Assembly (NCBI RefSeq): GCF_018388425.1
Contig: NZ_CP074406.1
Span: 1,364,001-1,428,000, forward strand
DNA from: Nocardioides faecalis
GTDB lineage: Bacteria > Actinomycetota > Actinomycetes > Propionibacteriales > Nocardioidaceae
Direction of reading: 5' to 3'
DNA: 64,000 bases
Shown: in pieces, positions 7,856-16,563 of the stretch
Position numbering within the stretch: the stretch's first letter is position 1
Layout: the number at the start of each line of letters is the position of its first letter
Program-made: the position numbers and the translations under genes
The notes under the pieces: model-generated
Databases searched by the model: none
Seen by the model: only the letters and a program-made list of their open reading frames with translations
Told to the model about the DNA's origin: nothing

Positions 7856-8818
7856 TCAGCCGACCTCGTTCAGCACGGCCGGCACCTGGGCAGGTAGCTC
7901 GCGCGCCAGGTAGCCCAGCCCGCCGACCTCGGCGGCGAGACGCTCGCCGGCGCGGGCATGCGTGTAGCCGCCCCACACCGCGGCGTGCGCCGGGCTGGCG
8001 CCGCGGGCCAGGAAGCCGGCCAGGATGCCGGCCTGCACGTCGCCTGACCCGGACGCTCCGAGCCCGGGCCCGCCGCCCTCGATCACCCAGGCCTCGCCGC
8101 CGGGGTCAACGACGTGCTTGAGGACGCCGCCGCACACCACGACCGCGCGCAGCCGCGCAGCGACCTCGGCGGTCGTGGCGAGCTGCTCGTCGCTCCCGAC
8201 CTCCTCGACGCCGGCCATGCGGCCCAGCTCCTTCACGTTCGCGGTCACCACGCACCGATCGGCCAGCGGGTGCAGCGCGTCGGGGCGGTCGGTGAGGTAG
8301 GCGGTGGCGACAGCGTCCAGCACCACGGTGCCGCCGATCCGGGGCAGCATCAGCTCCACCAGCGATCGGGCGTGGCCGGCGTCGACGAGCCCTGGCCCGA
8401 GCAGCACGACGTCGGCGCGGTCCGCCTCCTCGAGCAGCTCGTCGAAGGCCTCGTCGTCGGCGTCGAGGGCGATCGCGCCGTCGTCGTCGCTGCGCAGCGG
8501 GATCATCCCGGCCTCGGGCACGAACGTGGACAGCCCCGCCACCACGTCGCCGATCGTCGCCAGCGTCACCCGGCCGGCCCCGGCGCGCAGCACCGCCTCG
8601 CCGGCCAGCCGCACCGCGCCGGGGGAGCGGCGCGACCCGCCGAGCACCAGCACCCGGCCGTTGCCGTCCTTGTCGCCGCCGGGGCCGGGCAGCGGCATCG
8701 TGCGCAGCAGCGTGGGCGTGACGACCGGGGCCGTCGTCGTACCGGGAGCAGTGTCGCCGGACGCCGTGGTGCCGGGTGTCGTGTCGTGGGGCGTCGTGTC
8801 GTGGGGCTCAGTGGCCAT
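7856..8818 (-). CDS. nnrD: ADP-dependent NAD(P)H-hydrate dehydratase (stand-alone)
   Basis: The 320-residue ribokinase-like protein repairs hydrated NADH/NADPH. Visible motifs are GRVLVLGGS, the anion-hole segment GASGSGDVQAGILAG (GSGD in place of the usual GTGD) and VTANVKELGRMAG. The first 35 residues are a Thr/Asp/Pro low-complexity tail (HDTTP repeats). The YjeF N-terminal epimerase domain is absent. The ATG lies inside the 3' end of the upstream phosphatase gene (11-bp overlap), so the two are coupled. Confidence 0.9.
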   Translation of the reverse strand: MATEPHDTTPHDTTPGTTASGDTAPGTTTAPVVTPTLLRTMPLPGPGGDKDGNGRVLVLGGSRRSPGAVRLAGEAVLRAGAGRVTLATIGDVVAGLSTFVPEAGMIPLRSDDDGAIALDADDEAFDELLEEADRADVVLLGPGLVDAGHARSLVELMLPRIGGTVVLDAVATAYLTDRPDALHPLADRCVVTANVKELGRMAGVEEVGSDEQLATTAEVAARLRAVVVCGGVLKHVVDPGGEAWVIEGGGPGLGASGSGDVQAGILAGFLARGASPAHAAVWGGYTHARAGERLAAEVGGLGYLARELPAQVPAVLNEVG

Positions 8819-9569
8819 GATCGGTCCGTTCCGCCTGCGGCGCCTCGTGGGTGGACTGCGCCGGAGAGCGGTCCAACGCGGTGGTGTCGGCGAAGCTCTC
8901 CAGCTCCAGGAATGCGCCCTCGCGCCGGTAGGTGGTGACCGAGGCGTTGCCGATGCGCACCTCGCGGTCGAGGGCGAGCAGGTCGGCCTCCTCGATCTCC
9001 TCCAGGATGTAGCGGAACGTCATGATCACCGCCTGGTGGGTGAACATCCACACCCGTTCGCCGTCGAAGCCGTGGCGCAGGTCCGAGAGCAGGTTGCGGG
9101 CGCGCTGGGCGACGTTCGCCCAGCTCTCCCCGCTCGGCGGCTGGTAGTAGAACTTCCCGACGTGCTTGCGCCGCTCGGCCTCCTCCGGGTGCCGGGCGCG
9201 GATCCCGGCGCCGGTGAGCCGGTCGAGGGCCCCGAAGTCGCGCTCGCGCAGCCGCTCGTCGTACACGACCTGCAGGCCGGCGTCGGCGAGGGCTTCCAGG
9301 GCCAGTGAGGCGGTGTCAGCGGCCCGGCGGTACGGCGACGCGAGGACCACCGTGGGACGCGACTCGGCGTCGAGCTCGGCGATCCAGGAGCCCAGGGCGT
9401 GGGCCTGCTCGCGGCCGGTGTCGGAGAGCTCCACGTCGGCGTCGCGCTCCTTGAGGTCGAGCACCTCCGCGCCCGCCGAGCGCGCCGCGTCGTCGGCCTG
9501 GTTGCCCCGGCTCTCGCCGTGCCGCACCAGCACGAGGCTCTTCGGTCCGCTCTCCCAGCGTGGCTTCAT
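8808..9569 (-). CDS. Histidine phosphatase family protein
   Basis: A 253-residue branch-1 histidine phosphatase with the phospho-acceptor LVRHGESRGNQ, LSDTGREQA, VLASPYRRAADTA, a catalytic Glu in LRERDFGALD, and the second His in MFTHQAVIM. It could act as a phosphoglycerate-mutase-like phosphatase; the substrate is unknown. I chose the ATG at 9569 because GGAGAGGAAG stands just upstream; the open frame extends beyond it but loses family character. It is divergent from prfC, and its stop overlaps the nnrD start. Confidence 0.9.
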   Translation of the reverse strand: MKPRWESGPKSLVLVRHGESRGNQADDAARSAGAEVLDLKERDADVELSDTGREQAHALGSWIAELDAESRPTVVLASPYRRAADTASLALEALADAGLQVVYDERLRERDFGALDRLTGAGIRARHPEEAERRKHVGKFYYQPPSGESWANVAQRARNLLSDLRHGFDGERVWMFTHQAVIMTFRYILEEIEEADLLALDREVRIGNASVTTYRREGAFLELESFADTTALDRSPAQSTHEAPQAERTDHGH

Positions 9570-9729
9570 CACACTTCCTCTCCGGCCGAGGGGCGGCCGA
9601 CGTCCTGGCTCCGGCGTTACCCCGCCGGGCCGTCTGCACTCGCCTCCGCACTCGCTCGGCACGCGCTCCTGCATCCACGGGGCGCTCGCCGAATCCGGAA
9701 CCGGGGCGCTGCGCCGGTAAAGTCGTGCG

Positions 9730-11295
9730 GTGCCCGACACCCGCCCCCGCCGTACGTTCGCTGTCATCTCCCACCCGGACGCGGGGAAGTCGACGCTCAC
9801 CGAGGCGCTCGCGCTGCACGCGCGGGTGATCACCGAGGCCGGTGCGGTGCACGGCAAGGGCGACCGGCGCGCGACGGTCTCGGACTGGATGGCGATGGAG
9901 AAGGCGCGCGGCATCTCGATCACCTCCGCGGCGCTGCAGTTCGTCTACCGCGACCACGTGATCAACCTGGTCGACACCCCCGGGCACAGCGACTTCTCCG
10001 AGGACACCTACCGGGTGCTCTCCGCCGTCGACTCCGCGGTGATGCTGGTCGACGCCGGAAAGGGGCTGGAGCCGCAGACGCTCAAGCTGTTCCAGGTGTG
10101 CGCGCTGCGCGGCATCCCGGTGATCACCGTGATCAACAAGTGGGACCGCCCCGGCCTGTCCGCGCTCGGGCTGATGGACCTGATCCAGGAGAAGATCAAG
10201 CTGCGGCCCACCCCGCTGACCTGGCCGGTCGGCGAGGCCGGCGACTTCCGCGGCGTGCTGGACCGGCGCACCGGCGAGTTCGTGAAGTACACCCGCACCG
10301 CCGGCGGCGCCACCCGCGCCCCCGAGCGCCGGATGACCTCCGAGGAGGTCGAGGAGGCCGACCGCGACCTGTGGGCGGCCGCGGTCGAGGAGCACGAGCT
10401 GCTCAGCCTGGACGACGCCGACCACGACCAGAGCGAGTTCCTGGCCGGGCGGACCACGCCGGTCATGTTCGCCTCCGCCCTGCAGAACTTCGGTGTCGCC
10501 CAGCTGCTCGAGCTGCTGCTCGACATCGCGCCCGACCCCAGCCCGACCGAGGGCGTCGACGGCAGCGTGCGCAAGGTGGACGACGAGTTCAGCGCCTTCG
10601 TGTTCAAGGTGCAGTCCGGCATGAACAACGCCCACCGCGACCGGCTCGCCTACGCCCGGGTCGTCTCCGGCACCTTCGAGCGCGGCATGGTCGTCACCCA
10701 CGCCGCCACCGGCCGGCCCTTCGCCACCAAGTTCGCCCAGTCCGTCTTCGGCCGCGACACCACCTCGGTGGAGACCGCGCAGCCCGGCGACATCATCGGC
10801 TTCGTCAACGCCCAGCTGCTGCGGGTCGGCGACACCGTGTACGTCGGGGAGCCCATCGCGTTCCCGCCGGTGCCCAGCTTCGCCCCCGAGCACTTCGTCA
10901 CCGCCACCGCCGGCGACATCGGGCGCTACAAGCAGTTCCGCAAGGGCATCGAGCAGCTGGACCAGGAGGGGGTGGTGCAGGTGCTGCGCTCGGACCTGCG
11001 CGGCGACCAGAGCCCCGTGCTGGCGGCGGTCGGCCCGATGCAGTTCGAGGTCGTCGAGGACCGGATGACCCACGAGTTCAACTCACCGATCAAGTTCTCC
11101 CGCCTCGACTACCAGGTCGCCCGGCGCACCGACGCCGCCGGCGCGGCCGCGCTCGCGGGCATCCGCGGCGTGGAGGTGCTCCAGCGCAGCGACGGCACCT
11201 ACATGGCGCTGTTCGTCGACAAGTGGCGCGCGATGGTCACCGCCCGCGACAACCCGGACGTCATGCTGGAGGAGCTGCCGGCGGGCGGGAGCTGA
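9730..11295 (+). CDS. prfC: Peptide chain release factor 3
   Basis: The 521-residue translational GTPase recycles RF1/RF2 from terminating ribosomes. The G motifs are SHPDAGKST (G1), the GISITSAAL switch region (G2), DTPGHSDF (G3) and NKWD (G4). The C-terminal RF3-specific region includes GPMQFEVVEDRM and DKWRAMV. The length is standard. The GTG start is six bases after a TAAAGT -10 box (9718-9723), implying a leaderless message. The DNA after its stop is a decayed gene fragment, so it appears to be transcribed alone. Confidence 0.97.
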   Translation: MPDTRPRRTFAVISHPDAGKSTLTEALALHARVITEAGAVHGKGDRRATVSDWMAMEKARGISITSAALQFVYRDHVINLVDTPGHSDFSEDTYRVLSAVDSAVMLVDAGKGLEPQTLKLFQVCALRGIPVITVINKWDRPGLSALGLMDLIQEKIKLRPTPLTWPVGEAGDFRGVLDRRTGEFVKYTRTAGGATRAPERRMTSEEVEEADRDLWAAAVEEHELLSLDDADHDQSEFLAGRTTPVMFASALQNFGVAQLLELLLDIAPDPSPTEGVDGSVRKVDDEFSAFVFKVQSGMNNAHRDRLAYARVVSGTFERGMVVTHAATGRPFATKFAQSVFGRDTTSVETAQPGDIIGFVNAQLLRVGDTVYVGEPIAFPPVPSFAPEHFVTATAGDIGRYKQFRKGIEQLDQEGVVQVLRSDLRGDQSPVLAAVGPMQFEVVEDRMTHEFNSPIKFSRLDYQVARRTDAAGAAALAGIRGVEVLQRSDGTYMALFVDKWRAMVTARDNPDVMLEELPAGGS

Positions 11296-11296
11296 G

Positions 11297-11545
11297 CCGC
11301 ACCCGGACCGCGCCGGCCGCGCAGCAGGCCGGGGTGCTGCAGGTGGTGCGGGCCCACGGCCCGTTCCTGGTCGAGGACGACAGGCGCACGACTTCGGCAT
11401 CACCGCCGAGCCTGCCGCAGTGGCGTCGTACGACGAAGGTGGGCACGTGATCTACCTGCGCTCGCTGACCAAGAGCGTCTCGCCGACGGTCCGGGTGGCC
11501 GCGGTGATCGCTCGAGGGGGCCGTCACCGCCCGCCTGCCATAGTG
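11297..11545 (+). pseudogene. Remnant of a MocR-type (GntR-aminotransferase) gene
   Basis: No intact gene lies between prfC and the next gene, but two frames read as consecutive pieces of a PLP aminotransferase-like domain. Up to about 11382 one frame gives VLQVVRAHGPFLVEDD; from about 11384 another gives AHDFGITAEPAAVASYDE and HVIYLRSLTKSVSPTVRVAA. The VEDD and RSLTKS-x-PTVR motifs, in this order and spacing, match the PLP-binding Asp and Lys regions of MocR regulators. The N-terminal wHTH and the C-terminus are missing, so this is a frameshifted, truncated relic. Confidence 0.68.
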
Positions 11546-11550
11546 CTGCC

Positions 11551-12606
11551 ATGAGCTCCCTCGTGCGCAGCGCGATCGGTTCGCTGCACAAGGCATACCG
11601 CGCCAGCGGCGCTGACGTCCCCTTCGGTGACCCGCTGCCGGCGCACGGGGTCGCGATGGAGGGCTACTTCTGGCGGTTCACCGACCCGGCCACCGGCCGG
11701 GTGCTGATCGCGCTGATCGGGGTGAACCGGGCCGCCGACGGCACCTGGGCCACCCTCGGCGTGGCCACCCACCCGAGCGGCTTCGTGACGACGGTCGCGC
11801 ATCCGATCGGCTCCGCCGACGACACCGCGCTGGGCGCGTTCGCCGGCGACGCCTTCGCCGGCACCGCGGACCGGCTGCTGGTGGACCTCGGCCCCCAGAC
11901 GCGGATCGACGTCAAGGTCAGCGACCGGGTGGAGTGGTCGCGGCGCAGCTTCGGCGGCTCCAGCGTGTTCCAGTCCGTGCCCGCGCTCAACCAGTACTGG
12001 CACCCGTGGCTGCTCGGCGGCTCCGCCTCCGGCCGTGCCGTGGTCGGCGACGAGACCTGGGATCTCGACGGCTGGTCGGTCTACGGCGAGAAGAACTGGG
12101 GCAAGGGCGGCTTCCCCGACTCGTGGTGGTGGGGCCAGGCGCAGGGCTTCGCCGAGCCGTCGGCGTGCGTCGCGTTCGCCGGAGGAGAGGTGACCGCGGG
12201 ACCGCTGCGTACGACGGTCACCGGGCTCGTCGTGCTCCTGCCGAGCGGTGAGCTGATCCGCCTGGGCGACCCGGTCGTCACCCCGGTGCACGCCGAGGTC
12301 AGCGACGAGCACTGGTCCCTGCGTGGGCGCAGCCGGCAGTGGCAGGTCGACGTCGAGGGCCAGGGCAGCCTGGGCAGCGCCCACGTGCTGCCGGTGCCGC
12401 TGCCCGCCGAGCGCCGCAACATCCCCGGCGCCATCGAGCACCTCGGCGCCACCATGAACGTCACCGTCCGCCGTCGCGGCCGGGTCGTGTGGGAGGGCGA
12501 GTCCACCAGCGCCGCCCTCGAGCATGGCGGCATCGACCGCGCCCTCGCCGAGATCGAGCGGCGCGGCCACGGCCCCGACGCGGTGCACGCCGCCCCCGCC
12601 GGGTAG
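11551..12606 (+). CDS. Tocopherol cyclase-like protein
   Basis: The 351-residue product resembles the plant and cyanobacterial tocopherol cyclase family. The hallmark is VYGEKNWGKGGFPDSWWWGQ, matching the family's EKNWG...FP..W.W.Q signature, with YFWRFTDPATG and a WHPWLLGG segment before it. The plant enzyme closes the chromanol ring of vitamin E, but actinobacteria are not known to make tocopherol. The real substrate may be another prenylated or isoprenoid lipid; this is inference. CATAGT stands six bases before the ATG, suggesting another leaderless start. A 22-bp tandem repeat array begins directly at the stop codon. Confidence 0.75.
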   Translation: MSSLVRSAIGSLHKAYRASGADVPFGDPLPAHGVAMEGYFWRFTDPATGRVLIALIGVNRAADGTWATLGVATHPSGFVTTVAHPIGSADDTALGAFAGDAFAGTADRLLVDLGPQTRIDVKVSDRVEWSRRSFGGSSVFQSVPALNQYWHPWLLGGSASGRAVVGDETWDLDGWSVYGEKNWGKGGFPDSWWWGQAQGFAEPSACVAFAGGEVTAGPLRTTVTGLVVLLPSGELIRLGDPVVTPVHAEVSDEHWSLRGRSRQWQVDVEGQGSLGSAHVLPVPLPAERRNIPGAIEHLGATMNVTVRRRGRVVWEGESTSAALEHGGIDRALAEIERRGHGPDAVHAAPAG

Positions 12607-12716
12607 CCGCCGAATAACCCCTCGTGGTCCGCCGAATCACCCGTTGTGGTCCGCCGAATCACCCGGTGTGGCTCGTCGAATCACCCGTTGTGGTCCGTCG
12701 AGTCGCGCCCGGCGGT
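12607..12716. repeat. Five tandem 22-bp units between convergent genes
   Basis: Units start at 12607, 12629, 12651, 12673 and 12695. The consensus is CCGCCGAATCACCCGTTGTG plus GT. Units 2-4 are nearly identical; units 1 and 5 are diverged. The array fills the entire space between the tocopherol-cyclase-like stop and the helicase stop at 12722. A second array with the same period lies at 53956-54181. Confidence 0.88.
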
Positions 12717-12721
12717 CAGGT

Positions 12722-14464
12722 TCAGCTGCCGTCGTGGGTCAAGGACGCGGCGGGTAGCCAGTCCGCCCCGAGCAGGCCGGCGACGTCGGCCAGCCCCGCG
12801 GTGTCGCTGCCCACGGTGTCGGAGGCGGCGGCGATCCGCTCCACCATCACCTTCGCGACCTGCTCCTCGACGGTGCCCTCGGCGTAGGCGATGTGCCACG
12901 GCGAGACCTGGTGGTCGCGGTGGGTGCGGCCGGTGACCTGGCGGCCGGCGATGCCGGAGAACCGGGCCTGGTGGAAGACGCCGACCCGCGGCTCCGTGCT
13001 GGCCTGGCGGCCGTCGGCGAGGGTCTCGCCGGCGTGCAGGCTGATCGAGGCGACGGTGGTGAACACGCACACCTTCGCCGCACCCGTCTGGAACCGCAGC
13101 CGCTCGGCCTCGGCGTCGAACCGGTCGCGGCCGTAGATGGTGGCCACCTCGATGCCGGAGTCCCGCAGCCGGTCGACGATCGGGTCGGCAGCGGTCGCGA
13201 CGAACTCGACCGAGCACGCCACCTGCCGCTCGGCCTCGACCTGCTGGGCGATCCAGGCGACGGTGGCGTCGACGCGGATCAGGCCGGCCTTCTGCCGGAA
13301 GCGCAGCAGCGCGGCGCGGCCCTTGGCGACGTTGCGGCCGCGGCGGGCGACGTCCATCTCGCGGCAGAACGCACCCCACTCGGCCTCGTACGCCGTCCGC
13401 TCCGCCGGCGTGAGCGTCACCGGCATGCCGGAGATCGGCACCGGTCCCCACGGCGCCGCCCGGTGCAGCATCGCGGCCGGTCGAACGTCGTCGAGCCAGC
13501 CGCGCACCAGCTTCAGGTCCGCCGCACGGCGAGCGGCGTCGGTGGTCCAGGTGGCGCCGTACCGGCCGTGCTCCACCGCGACGCCGTGCCGCTCCAGCGC
13601 GGCCGCGAACGCGGCGCCCGGCTGCGTCGCGTTCGTCCACTCCTTCATCGGCTCCTCGAGCACCTGCGCATAGGCAGGTGCGAGGTAGGGCAGCTCGAGC
13701 GGCGTGTGTCCGGGTGTCGCGGTGGTGGCGATGACGAACGGTGCCTTGTCGTGCGCCTTGCCGTGCCCTGAGATCCGCGCCCAGAGCTTCCACCGCTTCG
13801 TCGTCGTACGACGCAAGGCGTGCGCCTCGTCGGCGATGATCACGTCCCAGGTGTGGTCCTTGACCTTCTCCAGCCGGTCCCACGTGATCACGACCCACTC
13901 CAGGCCGTCGTCGCCGAGCGCGGTGATGGTGCGGCACCAGTGACCGATGGTGATCGCGGCGGGCCGGTCGGCCACGACGAGCACCCGGCGCGCGCCGCGC
14001 AGGTCGGCCACGGCCGAGGCGCCGAGGACCGCGGAGATCGTCTTGCCCACGCCGGGCTCGTCGGCGAGCAGGAACAGCCGCCCGCCGGCCTCGGCCCGCG
14101 CCGCGATCGCGTCGGCGGCCTCGAACTGCAGCCGCCGCGGCTCGAGCGTGTCCTCGGGGGCCGGCGTCGGGTTCGGTGTCGGGGAGTCCGGGTTGAGCTG
14201 GTTCTCGAGGAACCGGCCCAGCGTGTGCGGCCCGGGCGTGTACGGCGCCAGGTGCGCCGGCAGCACCCGCCCGACGTACAGGTGGGTCTTGACCGCCGGG
14301 TGCCACGACGCGTCCTCGACCTGCGTGCCGTAGGGCACGTCGAGCACCCACAGCCGTTCACCCGGACCGGCGACCGGCAGCGGTCGTGGAGCCGTGCGGC
14401 GGCGGGTGCGGGAACGTCGGGGGCTGGCCACCGGTGGACGGTATCGGGACCGTCCGCCGGTCAC
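12722..14464 (-). CDS. SNF2-like DEAH helicase
   Basis: About 580 residues of superfamily 2 ATPase. Visible are motif I ADEPGVGKT (Walker A), motif II IADEAHAL, motif III TTATPG, and a C-terminal lobe ending in QVTGRTHRDHQ (motif VI) followed by EGTVEEQVAK, which strongly resembles SNF2 proteins. It probably translocates on double-stranded DNA. I take the GTG at 14464, whose GTGA overlaps the HNH gene's stop; the open frame continues upstream only over that gene. Coupling to an HNH nuclease gene suggests joint action on DNA. A role in plasmid or phage restriction is inference. Confidence 0.82.
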   Translation of the reverse strand: MTGGRSRYRPPVASPRRSRTRRRTAPRPLPVAGPGERLWVLDVPYGTQVEDASWHPAVKTHLYVGRVLPAHLAPYTPGPHTLGRFLENQLNPDSPTPNPTPAPEDTLEPRRLQFEAADAIAARAEAGGRLFLLADEPGVGKTISAVLGASAVADLRGARRVLVVADRPAAITIGHWCRTITALGDDGLEWVVITWDRLEKVKDHTWDVIIADEAHALRRTTTKRWKLWARISGHGKAHDKAPFVIATTATPGHTPLELPYLAPAYAQVLEEPMKEWTNATQPGAAFAAALERHGVAVEHGRYGATWTTDAARRAADLKLVRGWLDDVRPAAMLHRAAPWGPVPISGMPVTLTPAERTAYEAEWGAFCREMDVARRGRNVAKGRAALLRFRQKAGLIRVDATVAWIAQQVEAERQVACSVEFVATAADPIVDRLRDSGIEVATIYGRDRFDAEAERLRFQTGAAKVCVFTTVASISLHAGETLADGRQASTEPRVGVFHQARFSGIAGRQVTGRTHRDHQVSPWHIAYAEGTVEEQVAKVMVERIAAASDTVGSDTAGLADVAGLLGADWLPAASLTHDGS

Positions 14465-15780
14465 GCCGCGAACCCGTCCAGCACGATGGCGGTCGTCGTC
14501 ACGTCGTCCCGTGTCAGCGCCGGCCTGCTCCCCGTGCCCCACACCCTGCGTGTGCCGCTGGGATCAACCAGGTAGAAGGCCCCGTACGGATCTCGCCAGA
14601 CGACGATCCCGGGGAAGGGTTGTCGGGCCTCCCACCCTGCGTGGGTCTTGACCCGGTGGTGGGTGCGGGTCATCGGCGCCAGGTTCCCGATGGCGGTCGG
14701 TCCGCCTTCGCTGTAGGGGATCGTGTGGTCGATGTCGCCGGTGCGGGCGAGGCTGGCGGCGTACGGGAACACATCGGCCGGGTGGATGAGCCGGACCGCG
14801 TCGCGCAGCTGCTGCGGGATCTCGTACGCGTCCACGGGTGCCTGGCCGGCGAGGTCGAGCACCGGGGTGACCTTGATCCTCCCGGCGACCGTGGCGAACG
14901 TGTGGCGCACCCAGTCCATGGTCACCGGACCGTGTCCCTCGAGCCGAGCGACCGGCGTGCCGATGGCGAAGTGCAGGTGGGCGCTCACCTTCGGCCTGAT
15001 CTGCCGGATCTCGGGGTCGACGTGGGTCGCGGGGTTCACCAGCGCAGCGAAGGCGGCGACGCGCCGCTCGTCCCGGCTCGCCTCGGGAATGGTGTCTTCG
15101 AGCTTCTTCGCCACCTGGGTGATCGCTGCTTCGGCGGTCATGATGACGATGGCGTTGTCGCGGATCGTCAAGGTGGCCATGCCGTGCCGGTTCACCCGGG
15201 ACATCCGGACGTGCTTCTCGGTCTGCGCGAGCTCCTCGCGGGCCCTCGCCAGGTGGGGTGCCGCGGCGGCGACCTTGCCGTCCACCAACGCCTCGAACCT
15301 GGCCCACGGCAGCCGGCCGTCCGCGGAATCGACGACCTCGCCGTCCACCCACGCCGCCTCCTCGGCCGACAGCTCCCGCGTGGCCTCGGCGACGTGGCGG
15401 GCGCACCGGACCCGCACCACGCCCGAGTCGAGGCCCGCGTGCAGCTGCGGCAGGCGGTGCTCGATGTCGACGGCGTCGGCGATCAGCTTCCTGGCGCCGT
15501 ACGGGGAGGTCTGGATCCGGGCGCCGAAGGCCGCGGCGGCGTACTCGGTGATCTTCGGCGTGCCCTCGGCGCCCGCGCTCCGGGCCCGGGAACGGCCACG
15601 ACGATCACCGACAGGAAGTGCGTCGGGACTGTGCAGCACCGCCCACTGCCGCGCGGCACGCAACAGCATGCGCTCTGCCTCGAGCCGCGCTGCGTGCTGG
15701 GACTCCACGAACCCGAGAAGCTCCTCGGCCGACATCGAACGCAGCGCGTCCTGGTCGGAATGGAGCTGGGAGGTGGTCAT
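14461..15780 (-). CDS. DUF222 / HNH endonuclease protein (13E12-like)
   Basis: 439 residues. An N-terminal DUF222 region (LRSMSAEELLGFVESQHAAR through HVAEATRELS) is followed by a C-terminal HNH nuclease with DIDHTIPYSEGGPTAIGN and LAPMTRTHHRVKTH, containing the DH pair, the central Asn and the late His. This family is abundant and variable in Nocardioides, Mycobacterium and relatives, where its members spread as dispersed repeats; its function is unclear. The stop overlaps the helicase start by four bases, so the two are translationally coupled. Confidence 0.9.
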   Translation of the reverse strand: MTTSQLHSDQDALRSMSAEELLGFVESQHAARLEAERMLLRAARQWAVLHSPDALPVGDRRGRSRARSAGAEGTPKITEYAAAAFGARIQTSPYGARKLIADAVDIEHRLPQLHAGLDSGVVRVRCARHVAEATRELSAEEAAWVDGEVVDSADGRLPWARFEALVDGKVAAAAPHLARAREELAQTEKHVRMSRVNRHGMATLTIRDNAIVIMTAEAAITQVAKKLEDTIPEASRDERRVAAFAALVNPATHVDPEIRQIRPKVSAHLHFAIGTPVARLEGHGPVTMDWVRHTFATVAGRIKVTPVLDLAGQAPVDAYEIPQQLRDAVRLIHPADVFPYAASLARTGDIDHTIPYSEGGPTAIGNLAPMTRTHHRVKTHAGWEARQPFPGIVVWRDPYGAFYLVDPSGTRRVWGTGSRPALTRDDVTTTAIVLDGFAA

Positions 15781-15843
15781 GACTCATGGAAGCAGGAGCG
15801 TCCGACGGAACCTGGCGGCCGACGTCTGGGGCGTCGTCCGGCC

Positions 15844-16563
15844 TCACCTCCAGGTCGTGGACCGCCGGGCGACGTTGAAGACGGCTTCGACCGCCTCGGC
15901 GTCCAGGACAGGTGGGAGGTCGCGGGCCCAGCGTGGCAGGTCACGTCGGGTGAGGACCGTGACGTCGGCGGGTGGCTCCCGGACAGTGATCTCGCGGGGG
16001 TCGACCACGGCGATGACGGCGTGCACCCTCGTCGCCCGACCGACCGCAGCGGAGAGCAGCTTCGTAGCGCGGTCGGCCTCGTGGCGGGAGTTGCGGAGGT
16101 ACGGCTGCCTGTGGCCGTTCACCATGAACGTGTTCGAGGCGATCCAGATCTTGGCGTTGCGGAGTGCCTTCGTGTTGATCGTGAACACGCCGCCGGGCCC
16201 GATGAGGACGTGATCGATGTCTGAGCCCATCGTGCCGACGGGGACCGAGTGCAGGAAACGCCAGCTGCTGCCTCGTGCGATACGAGCGAGCTCCGTGGCC
16301 ACCGTCTCCTCACCGCTGGCTCCGACGCTCCACGCCCGCTCCTCGCGCATGGCGGTGGGCGCGTGTCGAGGTGGGACCGGAAGCCCGCCGAGGTGCTCCC
16401 ACAGGGACTGACCGGGGTCGTTGCGCACAAGATCCCGCCAACCGCCGTGCGGAGGGTCGGTGGGAATCCGCCACAACGGGTGCTCGGCCCGCCAACGGTT
16501 ATAGGACCGCGACTCGTGCTCATAGGTCCGTCTCGCTCGGCGACGCCGCCACCAACCGCGCAT
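15844..16563 (-). CDS. NERD-domain protein
   Basis: From the ATG at 16563 this is a 239-residue protein. The nuclease-related domain reads GASGEETVATELARIA, FLHSVPVG, then DIDHVLIGPGGVFTINTKAL, matching the E, D-x-D and (T/E)xK pattern of NERD proteins, a branch of the PD-(D/E)XK fold. A basic arm (RGWWRRRRARRTYEHES) precedes it. DNA binding or cleavage is likely but unproven. The open frame extends to 16728, yet the upstream part looks coding in a different frame (next entry), so the N-terminus is uncertain. It lies 63 bp upstream of the HNH gene on the same strand. Confidence 0.78.
   Translation of the reverse strand: MRGWWRRRRARRTYEHESRSYNRWRAEHPLWRIPTDPPHGGWRDLVRNDPGQSLWEHLGGLPVPPRHAPTAMREERAWSVGASGEETVATELARIARGSSWRFLHSVPVGTMGSDIDHVLIGPGGVFTINTKALRNAKIWIASNTFMVNGHRQPYLRNSRHEADRATKLLSAAVGRATRVHAVIAVVDPREITVREPPADVTVLTRRDLPRWARDLPPVLDAEAVEAVFNVARRSTTWR

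Noticed and set aside
5317-8121. 934-codon open frame on the + strand
   Set aside because: It overlies the SGNH hydrolase in another frame and runs antisense to the NUDIX and cinA genes. Composition is Arg/Gly/Pro noise.
12607-12716. CRISPR-like array
   Set aside because: Units are contiguous 22-mers with no spacers, and there are no cas genes. The same applies to 53956-54181.
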